Of a stretch of DNA of 64,000 bases, positions 25,829-34,969 are shown piece by piece. The position numbers and the translations under genes were made by a program. This DNA is from Elizabethkingia occulta. GTDB taxonomy: Bacteria > Bacteroidota > Bacteroidia > Flavobacteriales > Weeksellaceae. The stretch's first letter is position 1. Each line of letters starts with the position of its first letter. Location: contig NZ_MAHX01000020.1 of the NCBI RefSeq assembly GCF_002023715.1, positions 62,001 through 126,000 on the forward strand. The letters are read 5' to 3'. A model generated the notes under the pieces. The model was not told the origin of the DNA and searched no databases. It was given only the letters and a program-made list of their open reading frames with translations.

Positions 25829-26907
25829 TACCAGTTACTAAACCTTTTCTTCCTCCACAAGAAGAATATGATAGATATTTAAAAGGAATTTGGAAGCGTA
25901 ATTGGCTAACCAATATGGGACCCTTAGCCAGTCAATTGGAAATGGAACTTAAAGATTATCTGAATGTAAATCATTTGCTTTTTGTAACGAACGGAACAGT
26001 TGCTCTGCAAATGGCAATAAAAGCATTGGAGTTGAAGGGTGAAATTATTACAACCCCTTTCTCCTTTGTTGCTACTACCAGTTCAATTGTATTGGAGGGC
26101 TGCAAGCCTGTTTTTGTTGATATAGATGAAGAATCTTTAAATATTGATGCAAGTAAAATAGAAGCAGCAATTACCGACAAGACTTCTGCTATTTTGGCAA
26201 CACATGTTTATGGTAATCCATGCGATGTAGACGCCATTGATAAAATTGCTAAAAAGCATAACCTTAAAGTAATATATGATGCAGCTCATTGTTTTGGTGT
26301 AAAAATTAAAGATAAATCTATATTTGAATATGGAGATATTAGCATCTGTAGTCTGCATGCTACAAAATTATATCATTCTGTTGAGGGCGGTCTCTTATTT
26401 ACAAGCGACCCGGATTTACTGAAAAAAATGGCTTTCATTCGAAATTTTGGAATTTCAGGTCATGATTCTTTTTCAGAACTAGGTTTGAATGGTAAAAATT
26501 CGGAATTTCATGCTGCGATGGGGCTTGTTAATTTACAATGGGTAAACCGTATTATTGAAAAAAGAAAAAAACTAACGGCCAGGTATGAAAAAAAATTAGC
26601 TGGCTTTAAAGCTTTTCGACCTCGCTGGCATGCTCATTCTGAAAATAATGGTGCTTATCTTCCTTTTATTTTGGAATCAGAAGAGTTATTGTTAAAAATA
26701 AAAGCCGTATTAGATAGTAGTGAAATTTTTACAAGACGTTATTTTTATCCTAGTCTTAGTACTAGTTTACCATATCTTCCAGTGACTCCAACACCTATAT
26801 CTGATAATATTGCAAGAAGAGCTCTGTGTTTACCATTATATTATGATTTGACAGAAGAAGAGGTGGATTGGATCTGTAGAATTATTTTAAGAACTCAAAA
26901 TAATTAA
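25825..26907 (+). CDS. DegT/DnrJ/EryC1/StrS sugar aminotransferase
   Basis: A 360-residue PLP-dependent enzyme. It has LFVTNGTVALQMAIKALELKG, TTPFSFVATTSSIVLEGCKPVF, DAAHCFGVK and the PLP-Lys motif SLHATK (Lys181) followed by EGGLLF. Such enzymes transaminate keto-deoxy-nucleotide sugars to amino sugars. The keto-sugar donor could come from the CapD-like dehydratase of locus 2, since no dedicated dehydratase is beside it; that link is speculative. It overlaps the flippase gene by four bases and is followed after 3 bases by the wbqC-like gene. Confidence 0.93.
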   Translation: MIPVTKPFLPPQEEYDRYLKGIWKRNWLTNMGPLASQLEMELKDYLNVNHLLFVTNGTVALQMAIKALELKGEIITTPFSFVATTSSIVLEGCKPVFVDIDEESLNIDASKIEAAITDKTSAILATHVYGNPCDVDAIDKIAKKHNLKVIYDAAHCFGVKIKDKSIFEYGDISICSLHATKLYHSVEGGLLFTSDPDLLKKMAFIRNFGISGHDSFSELGLNGKNSEFHAAMGLVNLQWVNRIIEKRKKLTARYEKKLAGFKAFRPRWHAHSENNGAYLPFILESEELLLKIKAVLDSSEIFTRRYFYPSLSTSLPYLPVTPTPISDNIARRALCLPLYYDLTEEEVDWICRIILRTQNN

Positions 26908-26910
26908 AGG

Positions 26911-27630
26911 ATGAAAGTAGGAATTATGCAACCTTATTTTGTTCCATATATAGGCTATTTTAGTCTGATTAAGCATTCTGATTTATTTATTTTATTTGAT
27001 CCTGTACAGTTTATCAGACATGGTTGGATCGAAAGAAACAGAGTGCTAAAACAGAATGATGGCTGGTTATATATTCAGGTACCCCTGATAAAGAATAATA
27101 GTAGAGAAACACTAATAAAGGATTGTTTAATAGATAATACAAAAGATTGGAAATCAAAGATAAAATCCCAACTACAACCTTATAAGAAGATAGCACCTAA
27201 TTATTTTAAGGTACTGAAAATTATAAATAGTGTTTTTGATAAAGATTACCATACGATTGTGGATTTGAACAAATCTTTTTTAAAAGAAATTTGCACGTAT
27301 TTAAATATTGAAAAAGAATTATATGTTTTTTCGGAGATGAATATAGAAATTGAGGAGCCGAAAGAAGCTGATGAGTGGGCTCTGAATATTTGCAAAAACA
27401 TTAAAAGTGATAAAAAACTTCATTATATTAATCCAATAGGTGGTCTTGAGTTTTTTAATGTAGAGAAATATCATCAAAATAATATAGAAATATCATTTCA
27501 AAAAATGGATTTACTTCCGTATAACCAAAATCGGGAACCTTTTGAAGCCGGACTTTCTATTTTAGATGTGTTGATGTTTAATTCTCCGGAGGAAATAAAT
27601 ATTATGTTGGATCAATTTGAGTTAGTATAG
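26911..27630 (+). CDS. WbqC-family protein
   Basis: A 239-residue cytosolic protein recognised by its N-terminus MKVGIMQPYFVPYIGYFSLI and FDPVQFIRHGWIERNRVL, and by a later FYNPIGG-like segment (YINPIGGLEFF). WbqC-like proteins are common in O-antigen and capsule loci next to DegT aminotransferases and acetyltransferases; their reaction is not well established, with a role in amino-sugar modification suspected. Here it lies between two DegT-type genes. Full length for the family. Confidence 0.85.
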   Translation: MKVGIMQPYFVPYIGYFSLIKHSDLFILFDPVQFIRHGWIERNRVLKQNDGWLYIQVPLIKNNSRETLIKDCLIDNTKDWKSKIKSQLQPYKKIAPNYFKVLKIINSVFDKDYHTIVDLNKSFLKEICTYLNIEKELYVFSEMNIEIEEPKEADEWALNICKNIKSDKKLHYINPIGGLEFFNVEKYHQNNIEISFQKMDLLPYNQNREPFEAGLSILDVLMFNSPEEINIMLDQFELV

Positions 27631-27635
27631 TTTAA

Positions 27636-28595
27636 ATGGAAAATAAAGCTATAGGAGGGTATTTTCAGTTAGAACTTTATGGGAATAAAACATTTCCATA
27701 TTCAAATTTGATTCATTTGAATACAGCAAGGAATTGTTTGGAGTATATTTTACGAACCAGACGATATGAGAAAATATATTTACCGTACTTTACTTGTGAT
27801 GTTTTATTAGAACCAATTAATAAAGTTAATATTGATTATCAATTTTATGATATTGATGATTCTCTGGAACCGATTTTTGACTATAATAAAATTGGGGAAA
27901 ATGAAGCTTTTCTAATAACAAATTACTTTGGGATTAAAACACAATTTATTGAAGACTTGTCAAAAAAGAATAAAAATTTAATTGTTGATAATGCACAGGC
28001 TTTTTTTGCAGAACCTTCATTGGAAATTGATACTTTTTATTCTCCAAGGAAATTTGTAGGGGTTTCAGATGGTGGGTTCTTAGCAACAAATCAATTATTG
28101 GAAAATTCTTTAGAAACTGACTACAGCTGTGATAGGATGTCACATTTACTGAAACGAATAGATTCCTCAGCGGAGGATGGATATCCAGATTTTGTTGCGA
28201 ATGATAAGATATTAGAAAATCAGGAAATAAAATTAATGTCTCATTTAACAAGAACAATTCTCTTAAGTATAGATTTTGAAAGAATAAAGAAACAACGGAG
28301 AGAAAATTATCTCTTTTTAAATGAACATCTAAAATCTAGTAATTTTTTAAAAATTGAATTGGATCAAAAAGATGTTCCAATGGTATATCCTTATCGTGTG
28401 AAAAATGCAAAAGAAATTCGGAATATATTAATTGCCAAAAAAATATATTGTGCTACGTATTGGCCAAATGTTTTGGAATGGAGTGATTATTCTGTTAATT
28501 CTTATCACCTAACAAGTGAAATAATTGCATTGCCGATTGATCAAAGATATAATCAATCTGATATGATTAAAATAATTGAAATAATTAATAACTAA
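27636..28595 (+). CDS. Divergent DegT-type aminotransferase-like protein
   Basis: A 319-residue protein with a shortened DegT-like fold: LNTARNCLEYIL near residue 30, YLPYFTCDVLLEPI, NYFGIKTQF, VDNAQAFFAEP and SPRKFVGVSDGGFL, where Lys139 takes the place of the PLP-binding Lys. It is shorter than its neighbour at 25825. It may be an aminotransferase with an unusual substrate, or a sugar-modifying PLP protein. The order DegT, WbqC, DegT-like, GNAT resembles cassettes that make N-acylated amino sugars. The activity is inferred; the Lys and the DxxQ motif are present, so it does not look inactive. Confidence 0.8.
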   Translation: MENKAIGGYFQLELYGNKTFPYSNLIHLNTARNCLEYILRTRRYEKIYLPYFTCDVLLEPINKVNIDYQFYDIDDSLEPIFDYNKIGENEAFLITNYFGIKTQFIEDLSKKNKNLIVDNAQAFFAEPSLEIDTFYSPRKFVGVSDGGFLATNQLLENSLETDYSCDRMSHLLKRIDSSAEDGYPDFVANDKILENQEIKLMSHLTRTILLSIDFERIKKQRRENYLFLNEHLKSSNFLKIELDQKDVPMVYPYRVKNAKEIRNILIAKKIYCATYWPNVLEWSDYSVNSYHLTSEIIALPIDQRYNQSDMIKIIEIINN

Positions 28596-28602
28596 TAATT
28601 GT

Positions 28603-29163
28603 ATGAATATTGTAGGAAAAAAAGTTTTATTAAGAGCTATAGAGTATAGTGATTTAGAGTTATTACATAAATGGGCAAACGATCCTTATATTAACACAAT
28701 GATTGGGGGATGGCATTTTCCAACAAATATGAAAGATCAGCAGAAGTGGTTTGAATCTCTCTCCGTAGGTTCTCTTCATCAACGATTTGCAATTGATACT
28801 GAAGAATTAGGATTAATCGGTACAGCAAATTTGGTTGATATAAACTGGAAAGATAAAAATGCTCACCATGGAATGTTATTGGGTGACAAAGATATGCGTG
28901 GGAAAGGTTATGCTGTTGATACTATTATGACGATTATGAAATATGCATTTGAAGAGCTAGGACTTAATCGTTTAGATGGTTCTATTATAGAATACAATGA
29001 ACCCTCTTATGGTGTTTATGTAAAAAAATGTGGTTGGAAGGACGAAGGGGTCCAGAGAGAGTGGTATTTTAGAAATAATAAATTTTGGGATAAAAAGATT
29101 GTTGGAATTACCCGAAAAGATTATTTCGAGTTGTTGGATAAAAACAATTATTGGGGTGAATAA
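28603..29163 (+). CDS. GNAT-family N-acetyltransferase
   Basis: A 186-residue acetyltransferase of the RimJ/RimL type. It starts VGKKVLLRAIEYSDLELLHKW, with the acetyl-CoA loop in GDKDMRGKGYAVDTIMTIMKYAF and NEPSYGVYVKKCGWKDEG at the end. In this setting it probably acylates the amino group made by the DegT enzymes. It comes 7 bases after the DegT-like gene, and its last bases overlap the likely GTG start of the next glycosyltransferase by 8 bases. Confidence 0.88.
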   Translation: MNIVGKKVLLRAIEYSDLELLHKWANDPYINTMIGGWHFPTNMKDQQKWFESLSVGSLHQRFAIDTEELGLIGTANLVDINWKDKNAHHGMLLGDKDMRGKGYAVDTIMTIMKYAFEELGLNRLDGSIIEYNEPSYGVYVKKCGWKDEGVQREWYFRNNKFWDKKIVGITRKDYFELLDKNNYWGE

Positions 29164-30085
29164 TTTTAAAATCGTTGATCAAACTATTGCAAAACCTATT
29201 GTCTCTGTTGCTATCCTTGCATATAATCATCAGGATTATATTGCGCAGGCAATTGAAAGCGTATTGATGCAGAAAACAAAATTTAGCGTGCAAATAGTTA
29301 TTGCGGAAGACTGTTCTTCAGATAATACCCGATCAATTATTTTAGACTATCAAAAAAAATATCCTGAAGTTATAAAGTTGATTCTTCAGCATAAAAATGT
29401 TGGGGCAAGGCAAAATAACTATGATCTGTTGTCAAACCTTACAGGCCAATATATTGCAGCATTGGAAGGTGATGATTATTGGACAGATCCTGAAAAATTA
29501 AGAAAACAGGTTGATTACTTAAAGGCAAATCAGGATTGTAATCTTGTGTATCATCGATCAGAGATTTTGGATGAAGAATCCGGGAAAATAGAGTTAGAGA
29601 CGCTAAACAATCCGGATTTTACCATGAAAAGGGATTTGAATTATTTGGCTTTAAACGGAAACTTTATGCATACAGCTACTGTTTTGTATCGTAATAATTT
29701 TAGTTTGCCACAGCACCTTTTTAAAGGAGTGATTGGAGATTATATATTATGGTTTTTAAATGGTGAAAAAGGTAAATATGGATATATTCCGGATATAATG
29801 TCTGTGTATAGATTTTGGGGGGGATCTGTCTGGGGCAAAAAGAGTCTATATTTCAGGTTACAGAGCTCTATAGAAATGCTTTGTGTACTTAGAGATTACA
29901 CTGTAGATCATCGAGTAAAGAAAAGTCTGGGTAAAAAAATTACTACTTTAATAGAATTACTGCCCCTTAAAAGTCTGAATTTTAAAGAAAAAATAACCTT
30001 TATAATATTTATTCTGAAAGTTAAACCTTCTTATATTTTTGAATTTTTAAAAAGGGGAGGGAGATATATTGGAACGAGAAAATAA
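29156..30085 (+). CDS. Glycosyltransferase family 2
   Basis: About 309 residues with a GT-A fold. It has KPIVSVAILAYNHQDYIAQA, VIAEDCSSDNTRSI, an acidic motif in ALEGDDYWTDPEKL and YHRSEILDEE. The frame is open upstream to an ATG at 29030, but that part runs inside the acetyltransferase gene and is unlike GT2 proteins; GTG at 29156 places the first strand correctly and overlaps the preceding stop. It adds one sugar to the lipid-linked repeat unit; donor and linkage unknown. No ATG fits, so the non-ATG start is an inference. Confidence 0.85.
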   Translation: MNNFKIVDQTIAKPIVSVAILAYNHQDYIAQAIESVLMQKTKFSVQIVIAEDCSSDNTRSIILDYQKKYPEVIKLILQHKNVGARQNNYDLLSNLTGQYIAALEGDDYWTDPEKLRKQVDYLKANQDCNLVYHRSEILDEESGKIELETLNNPDFTMKRDLNYLALNGNFMHTATVLYRNNFSLPQHLFKGVIGDYILWFLNGEKGKYGYIPDIMSVYRFWGGSVWGKKSLYFRLQSSIEMLCVLRDYTVDHRVKKSLGKKITTLIELLPLKSLNFKEKITFIIFILKVKPSYIFEFLKRGGRYIGTRK

Positions 30086-30262
30086 TATCCATAATTGAAC
30101 TAAGATAATAGATGATGAATATAAAATATTTAGTAACAAGAGGGTAGATTTTAAAATAATAACTATAATGAATTTTGGAAAAATTATCTTTATAAATGAG
30201 AAATAATATTTGAAATTACATAATAGTAAAATTAATAAAAAATTAAAGTTGAAGTTGAAATC

Positions 30263-30355
30263 ATGAGTGTCTATGAAAAAACATTTATTAAAGATAAATA
30301 TAATATTATTTTCGTCATATTACGTCCTTTGGTTAATAGGATATTGAACAGATGA
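30263..30355 (+). CDS. Possible 30-aa small ORF upstream of a GT2 gene
   Basis: ATG at 30263 opens 30 codons beginning MSVYEKTFIKDKYN and ending NRILNR. It is basic and amphipathic, lies in the only notable gap (30086-30361) inside the glycosyltransferase run, and ends 6 bases before the next gene. It could be a gene remnant, a leader or chance; no homology is recognised. Confidence 0.25.
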   Translation: MSVYEKTFIKDKYNIIFVILRPLVNRILNR

Positions 30356-30361
30356 ATAAAG

Positions 30362-31372
30362 ATGAATATTAATATGATCCCATTAATTTCCATAATAGTA
30401 CCTGTTTATAAGGTAGAGCAGTTTATCCATGAATGTGTAGATTCTATTATAGATCAAACATATAATCATCTGGAGATTATTCTGGTGAATGATGGTTCAC
30501 CGGATAGGTGTGGGGAGATATGCGAGGAATATGCGAAACAAGACCACCGTATTGTTGTCATACATAAAGAAAACGGAGGGCTTTCTTCTGCCAGAAATGC
30601 AGGACTGGATATATGTAAAGGCGAATATATTGCTTTTATAGATAGTGATGATGTGATACATCCTCAATTTGTGGAATTGTTGTATGCAAATATTAAAGAA
30701 GCGGATTTGGCTTTTTGTGAAATGCTTGGTTTTGACTCTCATCTTGGAATCACAAAAGAAGAGAAAATTGAAGATGTGCTAACAAAAAGATTTGGAAATA
30801 GAGAATTATTGTCTCAGATTCTAAGCTTTAAGGCTCCTAATGTAGTTGTGGTGTGTAATAAATTATATCATAGGAGACTGTGGGAGATAATAAAGTTTCC
30901 GGCAGGTAAAATTCATGAAGATGAATTTGTTATTCATGAAACTTTAGATCAGTGTAAAGAAATTGTTTTTATAGATGCAAAGCTTTATTACTACAGGAAA
31001 CGGGAAGAGAGTATTATGTCTTCGGCAGGTAATGATAAAGGCGTTTTGGACAAGTTAGAGGCCTATACATTAAGACGAAAATATTTCTTACAGAAGGGAA
31101 TGTTGAAGGAAGTGAAAGAAATGAATACTGCAATTTTAGAGCGTTGTGTTTTGCAAACGGTTACAAAGTATAACCCGTCTTGGAAGGAAATGAATATTAA
31201 AATTATTTTATTGCAAAATTCATTGTCCATATATATGAGAATAATCCTGCTTATAAAAAAAATAGATTACAGGCTGTATAGAGTACTTCAGAATAGTAAT
31301 AAGTATATAAAAAAACAAAATGTAATTATTAAGAAAAGTCATGAGAAAGGAACTACTTTTCTGAATGTGTAG
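30362..31372 (+). CDS. Glycosyltransferase family 2 (WaaE/EpsJ-like)
   Basis: A 336-residue GT2 enzyme: LISIIVPVYKVEQFIHECVD, LVNDGSPDRCGEICEEYA, the HKENGGLSSARNAGLD motif and AFIDSDDVIHPQF with the metal-binding DxD equivalent. The C-terminal third has basic helices and no strong membrane segment. It is a sugar transferase for the repeat unit. Either of two in-frame ATG codons (30362 or 30374) may be used. It follows a 276-base gap that is very AT-rich and contains a short ORF. Confidence 0.92.
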   Translation: MNINMIPLISIIVPVYKVEQFIHECVDSIIDQTYNHLEIILVNDGSPDRCGEICEEYAKQDHRIVVIHKENGGLSSARNAGLDICKGEYIAFIDSDDVIHPQFVELLYANIKEADLAFCEMLGFDSHLGITKEEKIEDVLTKRFGNRELLSQILSFKAPNVVVVCNKLYHRRLWEIIKFPAGKIHEDEFVIHETLDQCKEIVFIDAKLYYYRKREESIMSSAGNDKGVLDKLEAYTLRRKYFLQKGMLKEVKEMNTAILERCVLQTVTKYNPSWKEMNIKIILLQNSLSIYMRIILLIKKIDYRLYRVLQNSNKYIKKQNVIIKKSHEKGTTFLNV

Positions 31373-31426
31373 GTTTATATAATTAAAAATAAAAATTAAT
31401 TAATACTAAATTTAAGTATAATTTTG

Positions 31427-32260
31427 ATGCTTTCTATTATTATTTCTTCATATCAAGAACATTACTATCAAAATCTTGAAAAAAATATTCAGGAAACCTG
31501 TGGCATTGAATATGAAATTATTAAAGTTTATAATCCTGGTATTATGGGGATATGTGAAGCCTATAATATAGGGAGAAAAAAAGCTAAGTATCAGAATTTG
31601 CTTTTTATACATGAAGATACAGAATTTGAAACTAAAAATTGGGGTATTCTTTTGTTGGAGGAATTAAATCAACCTACTTGTGGGATCGTAGGTGTTGCCG
31701 GATCCCGATACCTTCCGAATGTGCCCATTGGATGGTGGGAATTAAATACAGAGACAGTCAGAAATTACACGCAATATGATCAAGGACAGTTTTATCGATA
31801 TGAACTTGATGAATTTGCAAAAGTTGAAGTTTTAGATGGTGTTTTTTTAGCCATTAAGTCAGCTGTTTTTGATAAATATTTTTTTAATGAGTTACTTCAG
31901 GGGTTTCATGCTTATGATATTGATTTGTCATATCGGGTTTCACAAGATTATATAAATTATGTGACAAATAAAATTATGATTAGACATTTTTCAAATGGAA
32001 GCACCAATCAAGAATGGTTTTCCGCAATGCATAAATTTAGTGAGCTTAGAAGAACTTATACACAGAGTAACAGGCAAATTTTATCAAAACACGAAGGGTA
32101 TGCACTATTTGTTCTGTACAAATATTTATTATCCTTTCCTCAAAAGCAAAAGAGTATGATTTTTAAATATTTTAATTTTAAATATTTAAGAATAACAGGT
32201 TTTTTAACATTCTTTAAATTTTATTTAAAATCAAAACTAAAAGTCAGCTTGAAGAATTGA
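31427..32260 (+). CDS. Glycosyltransferase-like protein (Glyco_tranf_2_5 type)
   Basis: A 277-residue protein starting at ATG 31427, with MLSIIISSYQEHYYQNLEKN; a TTG codon just before it is less likely. It has FIHEDTEFETKNWG, GIVGVAGSRYLPN, WELNTETVRNYTQYDQ and the late GFHAYDIDLSYRVSQ and IMIRHFSNGS motifs, typical of a GT-A subfamily often annotated as glycosyltransferase in Bacteroidota capsule loci. The HEDTEF segment takes the place of the usual DxD. Probably adds one residue to the polysaccharide repeat. Donor unknown. Confidence 0.85.
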   Translation: MLSIIISSYQEHYYQNLEKNIQETCGIEYEIIKVYNPGIMGICEAYNIGRKKAKYQNLLFIHEDTEFETKNWGILLLEELNQPTCGIVGVAGSRYLPNVPIGWWELNTETVRNYTQYDQGQFYRYELDEFAKVEVLDGVFLAIKSAVFDKYFFNELLQGFHAYDIDLSYRVSQDYINYVTNKIMIRHFSNGSTNQEWFSAMHKFSELRRTYTQSNRQILSKHEGYALFVLYKYLLSFPQKQKSMIFKYFNFKYLRITGFLTFFKFYLKSKLKVSLKN

Positions 32261-32317
32261 TATTTCTTATTAACTTCCTTTAATAGTATTAACTAAGTAT
32301 AAAAGTATAGATTAGAA

Positions 32318-33415
32318 ATGACTAATATTAAAACCATCGCCTTTTACCTTCCTCAGTTTCACCCCGTTCCCGAGAATGATGAATGGTGGGGTAAAGGATT
32401 TACGGAATGGACAAATGTAGCTAAAGCAAAGCCTTTTTTCAAAGGTCATTATCAACCTCATGTTCCTGCAGATTTAGGTTTTTATGATTTAAGACTCCCG
32501 GAAGCGAGAAAGGCACAGGCAGATTTGGCTAAGGAATATGATATTACAGCATTTTGTTATTGGCATTATTGGTTTGGAAACGGAAAAAGAATTTTAGAAC
32601 GTCCTTTTAATGAAGTCCTAAATAGTGGAGAACCAGATTTTCCGTTTTGTCTTGCATGGGCTAACGAAAGTTGGTCTGGTATATGGCATGGGAATCCAAA
32701 AACAGTTTTGATGGAACAAAAATATCCTGGGATTGAAGATTATATTGCACATTTTAATTTTCTTCTTCCTGCATTTAGAGATTCCCGCTATTTTAAAGTT
32801 AATGGTAAACCTTTATTTATGGTTTATAAGCCTACAGAAATACCGGATTTAAACTTATTTGTGAATACTTTTAGAAGTCTGGCTGAAGAGAACGGATTAA
32901 AGGGATTACATTTAGTTGCTACTAATGTAGGTCCAGACTGGCCAGCCAGACAATATGGCTTTGATGCTTTGACTCCGGCTGTACATACTAAAAACAGCTA
33001 TTTGCGCTCACCTAATAAATTTGTTGATTTATACCGCCGCGCAAAAACAAGTAGACTTCATAAATACTATAAAAAAATATTCAGAAAGCCAACAAGAATC
33101 TATTATTATAAAGATGCTGTCCAGGATTTTACGGAGGAGCATGGTGATAATATTTATTACCCTACGGTAATTCCCAATTGGGATAATACTCCCAGAAGCG
33201 GATTAAATGGTTTTGTATTACATAATTCGACTCCGGAGTTATTTAAGAAAGCAATGATTAATGCGAAAAAACTTGCAGAGACATATGATGATGATAATAA
33301 AATTATATTTATAAAGTCTTGGAATGAATGGGCGGAAGGTAATCATCTGGAGCCGGACTTAAAATTCGGGCGCCAATACCTAGAAGTGATCAAAGATGTA
33401 TTAAATGATAAATAA
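32318..33415 (+). CDS. WbsX / GH99-like domain protein
   Basis: A 365-residue soluble protein opening with IKTIAFYLPQFHPVPENDEW and WGKGFTEWTNVAKAKP, then YCYWHYWFGNGKRILERP-like and LAWANESWSGIWHG motifs, and ending KSWNEWAEGNHLEPD. This is the WbsX family of GH99-like proteins found in O-antigen and rhamnan-type loci. GH99 enzymes are endo-alpha-mannosidases or mannanases; WbsX homologues are annotated as glycosyltransferase-like, but the true reaction is unclear. Position among glycosyltransferases suggests polymer trimming or transfer. Confidence 0.88.
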   Translation: MTNIKTIAFYLPQFHPVPENDEWWGKGFTEWTNVAKAKPFFKGHYQPHVPADLGFYDLRLPEARKAQADLAKEYDITAFCYWHYWFGNGKRILERPFNEVLNSGEPDFPFCLAWANESWSGIWHGNPKTVLMEQKYPGIEDYIAHFNFLLPAFRDSRYFKVNGKPLFMVYKPTEIPDLNLFVNTFRSLAEENGLKGLHLVATNVGPDWPARQYGFDALTPAVHTKNSYLRSPNKFVDLYRRAKTSRLHKYYKKIFRKPTRIYYYKDAVQDFTEEHGDNIYYPTVIPNWDNTPRSGLNGFVLHNSTPELFKKAMINAKKLAETYDDDNKIIFIKSWNEWAEGNHLEPDLKFGRQYLEVIKDVLNDK

Positions 33416-33454
33416 GAATTGTAGTCTTAAAATAAACAGTAAGAATTTTTTGAT

Positions 33455-33991
33455 ATGAATTTCAAAAACTATATAAATGCAGATAGAATGGATTATTATC
33501 CAAAGTTATCAAAAGAAGCTTTTATAGACTGGCTGCTCAGGACAGAACAATACTGGTTGCGTAAATTTATCAAAAATTTAAGAAAGGAAGAATATTATAC
33601 CTTTCATCGGCCAAATAAACTTTTGAAATATTATTATCAGAGAAAAAAAAATATTTTAGGGCGTAAGCTTGGTTTTTTTATTGCGGCGGGATGTTTTGAT
33701 TCCGGTTTGAAAATATATCATTACGGATCTATTATTATCAATCCAAAGTCCAGAATAGGAAAAAATTGTACGATTCATGGCAACTGTTGTATTGGAAGCA
33801 AAGGAGGTTTTCCCGATGATTCTCCGGTTATCGGTGATAATGTGGATATTGGGCAAGGGGCTCAGATATTAGGTGGAATTACAATTGCAGACGGAGTAAA
33901 AATCGGCGCAGGTACAATTGTTACCAAGTCCATTTTGGAGCCTAATGTTACTGTGGTTGGTATTCCTGGAAGAATTTTAAATTGTAAATAA
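33455..33991 (+). CDS. Serine O-acetyltransferase-like hexapeptide transferase
   Basis: A 178-residue protein with a basic N-terminal helical part and a C-terminal left-handed beta-helix: ISPKSRIG-like repeats such as IIINPKSRIGKNCTIHGNCC, IGDNVDIGQGAQILGGITIA and VTKSILEPNVTVVGIPGRIL. These proteins O-acetylate sugars or serine from acetyl-CoA. In this locus a sugar O-acetylation is most likely. It lies just before a GT-D-type transferase gene, 6 bases upstream of it. Confidence 0.87.
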   Translation: MNFKNYINADRMDYYPKLSKEAFIDWLLRTEQYWLRKFIKNLRKEEYYTFHRPNKLLKYYYQRKKNILGRKLGFFIAAGCFDSGLKIYHYGSIIINPKSRIGKNCTIHGNCCIGSKGGFPDDSPVIGDNVDIGQGAQILGGITIADGVKIGAGTIVTKSILEPNVTVVGIPGRILNCK

Positions 33992-33997
33992 TTAGAA

Positions 33998-34942
33998 ATG
34001 AATATATATGAAAAGTTTCTAAACAAAATAGACTGGATATATAATGTAAATATGTCTAGGTATATTAAAAAGAAATTAAAAGTTAATATTCTTGAATTTG
34101 ATGAGAGTATAGATTCATTGATTAAAGATAAATCTTCATTGGCAAGGTTTGGTGACGGGGAGTTTACTTTGATGCTTAATGGTGAGTTTTTGTATAACAG
34201 AAATATATCTCTTCGTTTTCAGAAAGCTAATCCCCAACTAAAACAAAGAATGATAGACATTCTGAAAGATAAAGATATATCTAAATATAATTTAAAGCTT
34301 GCAGTTCCGATAGCTTTGAAAGAATACGATGAAACATCATTGGTGCCTGATGCGTATACTTTTTGGGAGAATTACCTTCGTGAAAGAAGATATAAAATAA
34401 CCAAATTATTAGAAAAACAGCAGGTTTATATTGATACATTAATAACGAGGTTTTATATGGACTTTGCAGATAAAGATAGCAGAAGGGTTCAGAAAAAAGT
34501 GAATCAACTAAAAAAGCTATGGGACGGTGAAGATTTATTAATAGTAGAAGGTGAAGGCAGTCGTTTAGGAGTAAATAATGACTTGTTTGATAATTCTTTA
34601 GGTATCAAACGTATTTTATGCCCTAATAAGGATGCATTTGACTATTATGATGAAATCTTGAAAACAGCCGTACATTATGGACAGAATAAAGTAATTATTC
34701 TTGCTTTAGGACCTACGGCAACAGTTTTGGCATATGATTTAGCAAGAGCAGGTTTAAGAGCTTTGGATCTTGGGCATATTGATATAGAATATCAATGGTT
34801 TTTAATGAAAGCTACGGAAAAGGTCGCAGTTCAGGGAAAAGTTATAACGGAAGTTTCTGAAAATCAGAGTGACGACGGTGGGTTTGTAAAAACTACAGGT
34901 CTGCGGGATGAAGATGTTCTGTGTCGTATTATAGCCAAATAA
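33998..34942 (+). CDS. SP_1767-type (GT-D fold, DUF1792) glycosyltransferase
   Basis: A 314-residue protein with the DUF1792 signature SSLARFGDGEFTLM near residue 50, TRFYMDF, LLIVEGEGSRLGVNNDLFDN and the C-terminal LALGPTATVLAYDLARAG and DLGHIDIEYQWF. The related streptococcal DUF1792 domain has a distinct GT-D fold with a DxE metal site; DGE here fits. It is one of two related genes in the locus (the other at 37122), with matching motifs in the same order. Confidence 0.88.
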   Translation: MNIYEKFLNKIDWIYNVNMSRYIKKKLKVNILEFDESIDSLIKDKSSLARFGDGEFTLMLNGEFLYNRNISLRFQKANPQLKQRMIDILKDKDISKYNLKLAVPIALKEYDETSLVPDAYTFWENYLRERRYKITKLLEKQQVYIDTLITRFYMDFADKDSRRVQKKVNQLKKLWDGEDLLIVEGEGSRLGVNNDLFDNSLGIKRILCPNKDAFDYYDEILKTAVHYGQNKVIILALGPTATVLAYDLARAGLRALDLGHIDIEYQWFLMKATEKVAVQGKVITEVSENQSDDGGFVKTTGLRDEDVLCRIIAK

Positions 34943-34969
34943 ATAAGTAGAATTTATGATTGGTTTTTT

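Noticed and set aside
29030-29155. Longer start for the GT2 gene at 29030
   Set aside because: It would overlap the acetyltransferase gene by 134 bases with residues unlike GT2 enzymes; GTG 29156 is more likely.
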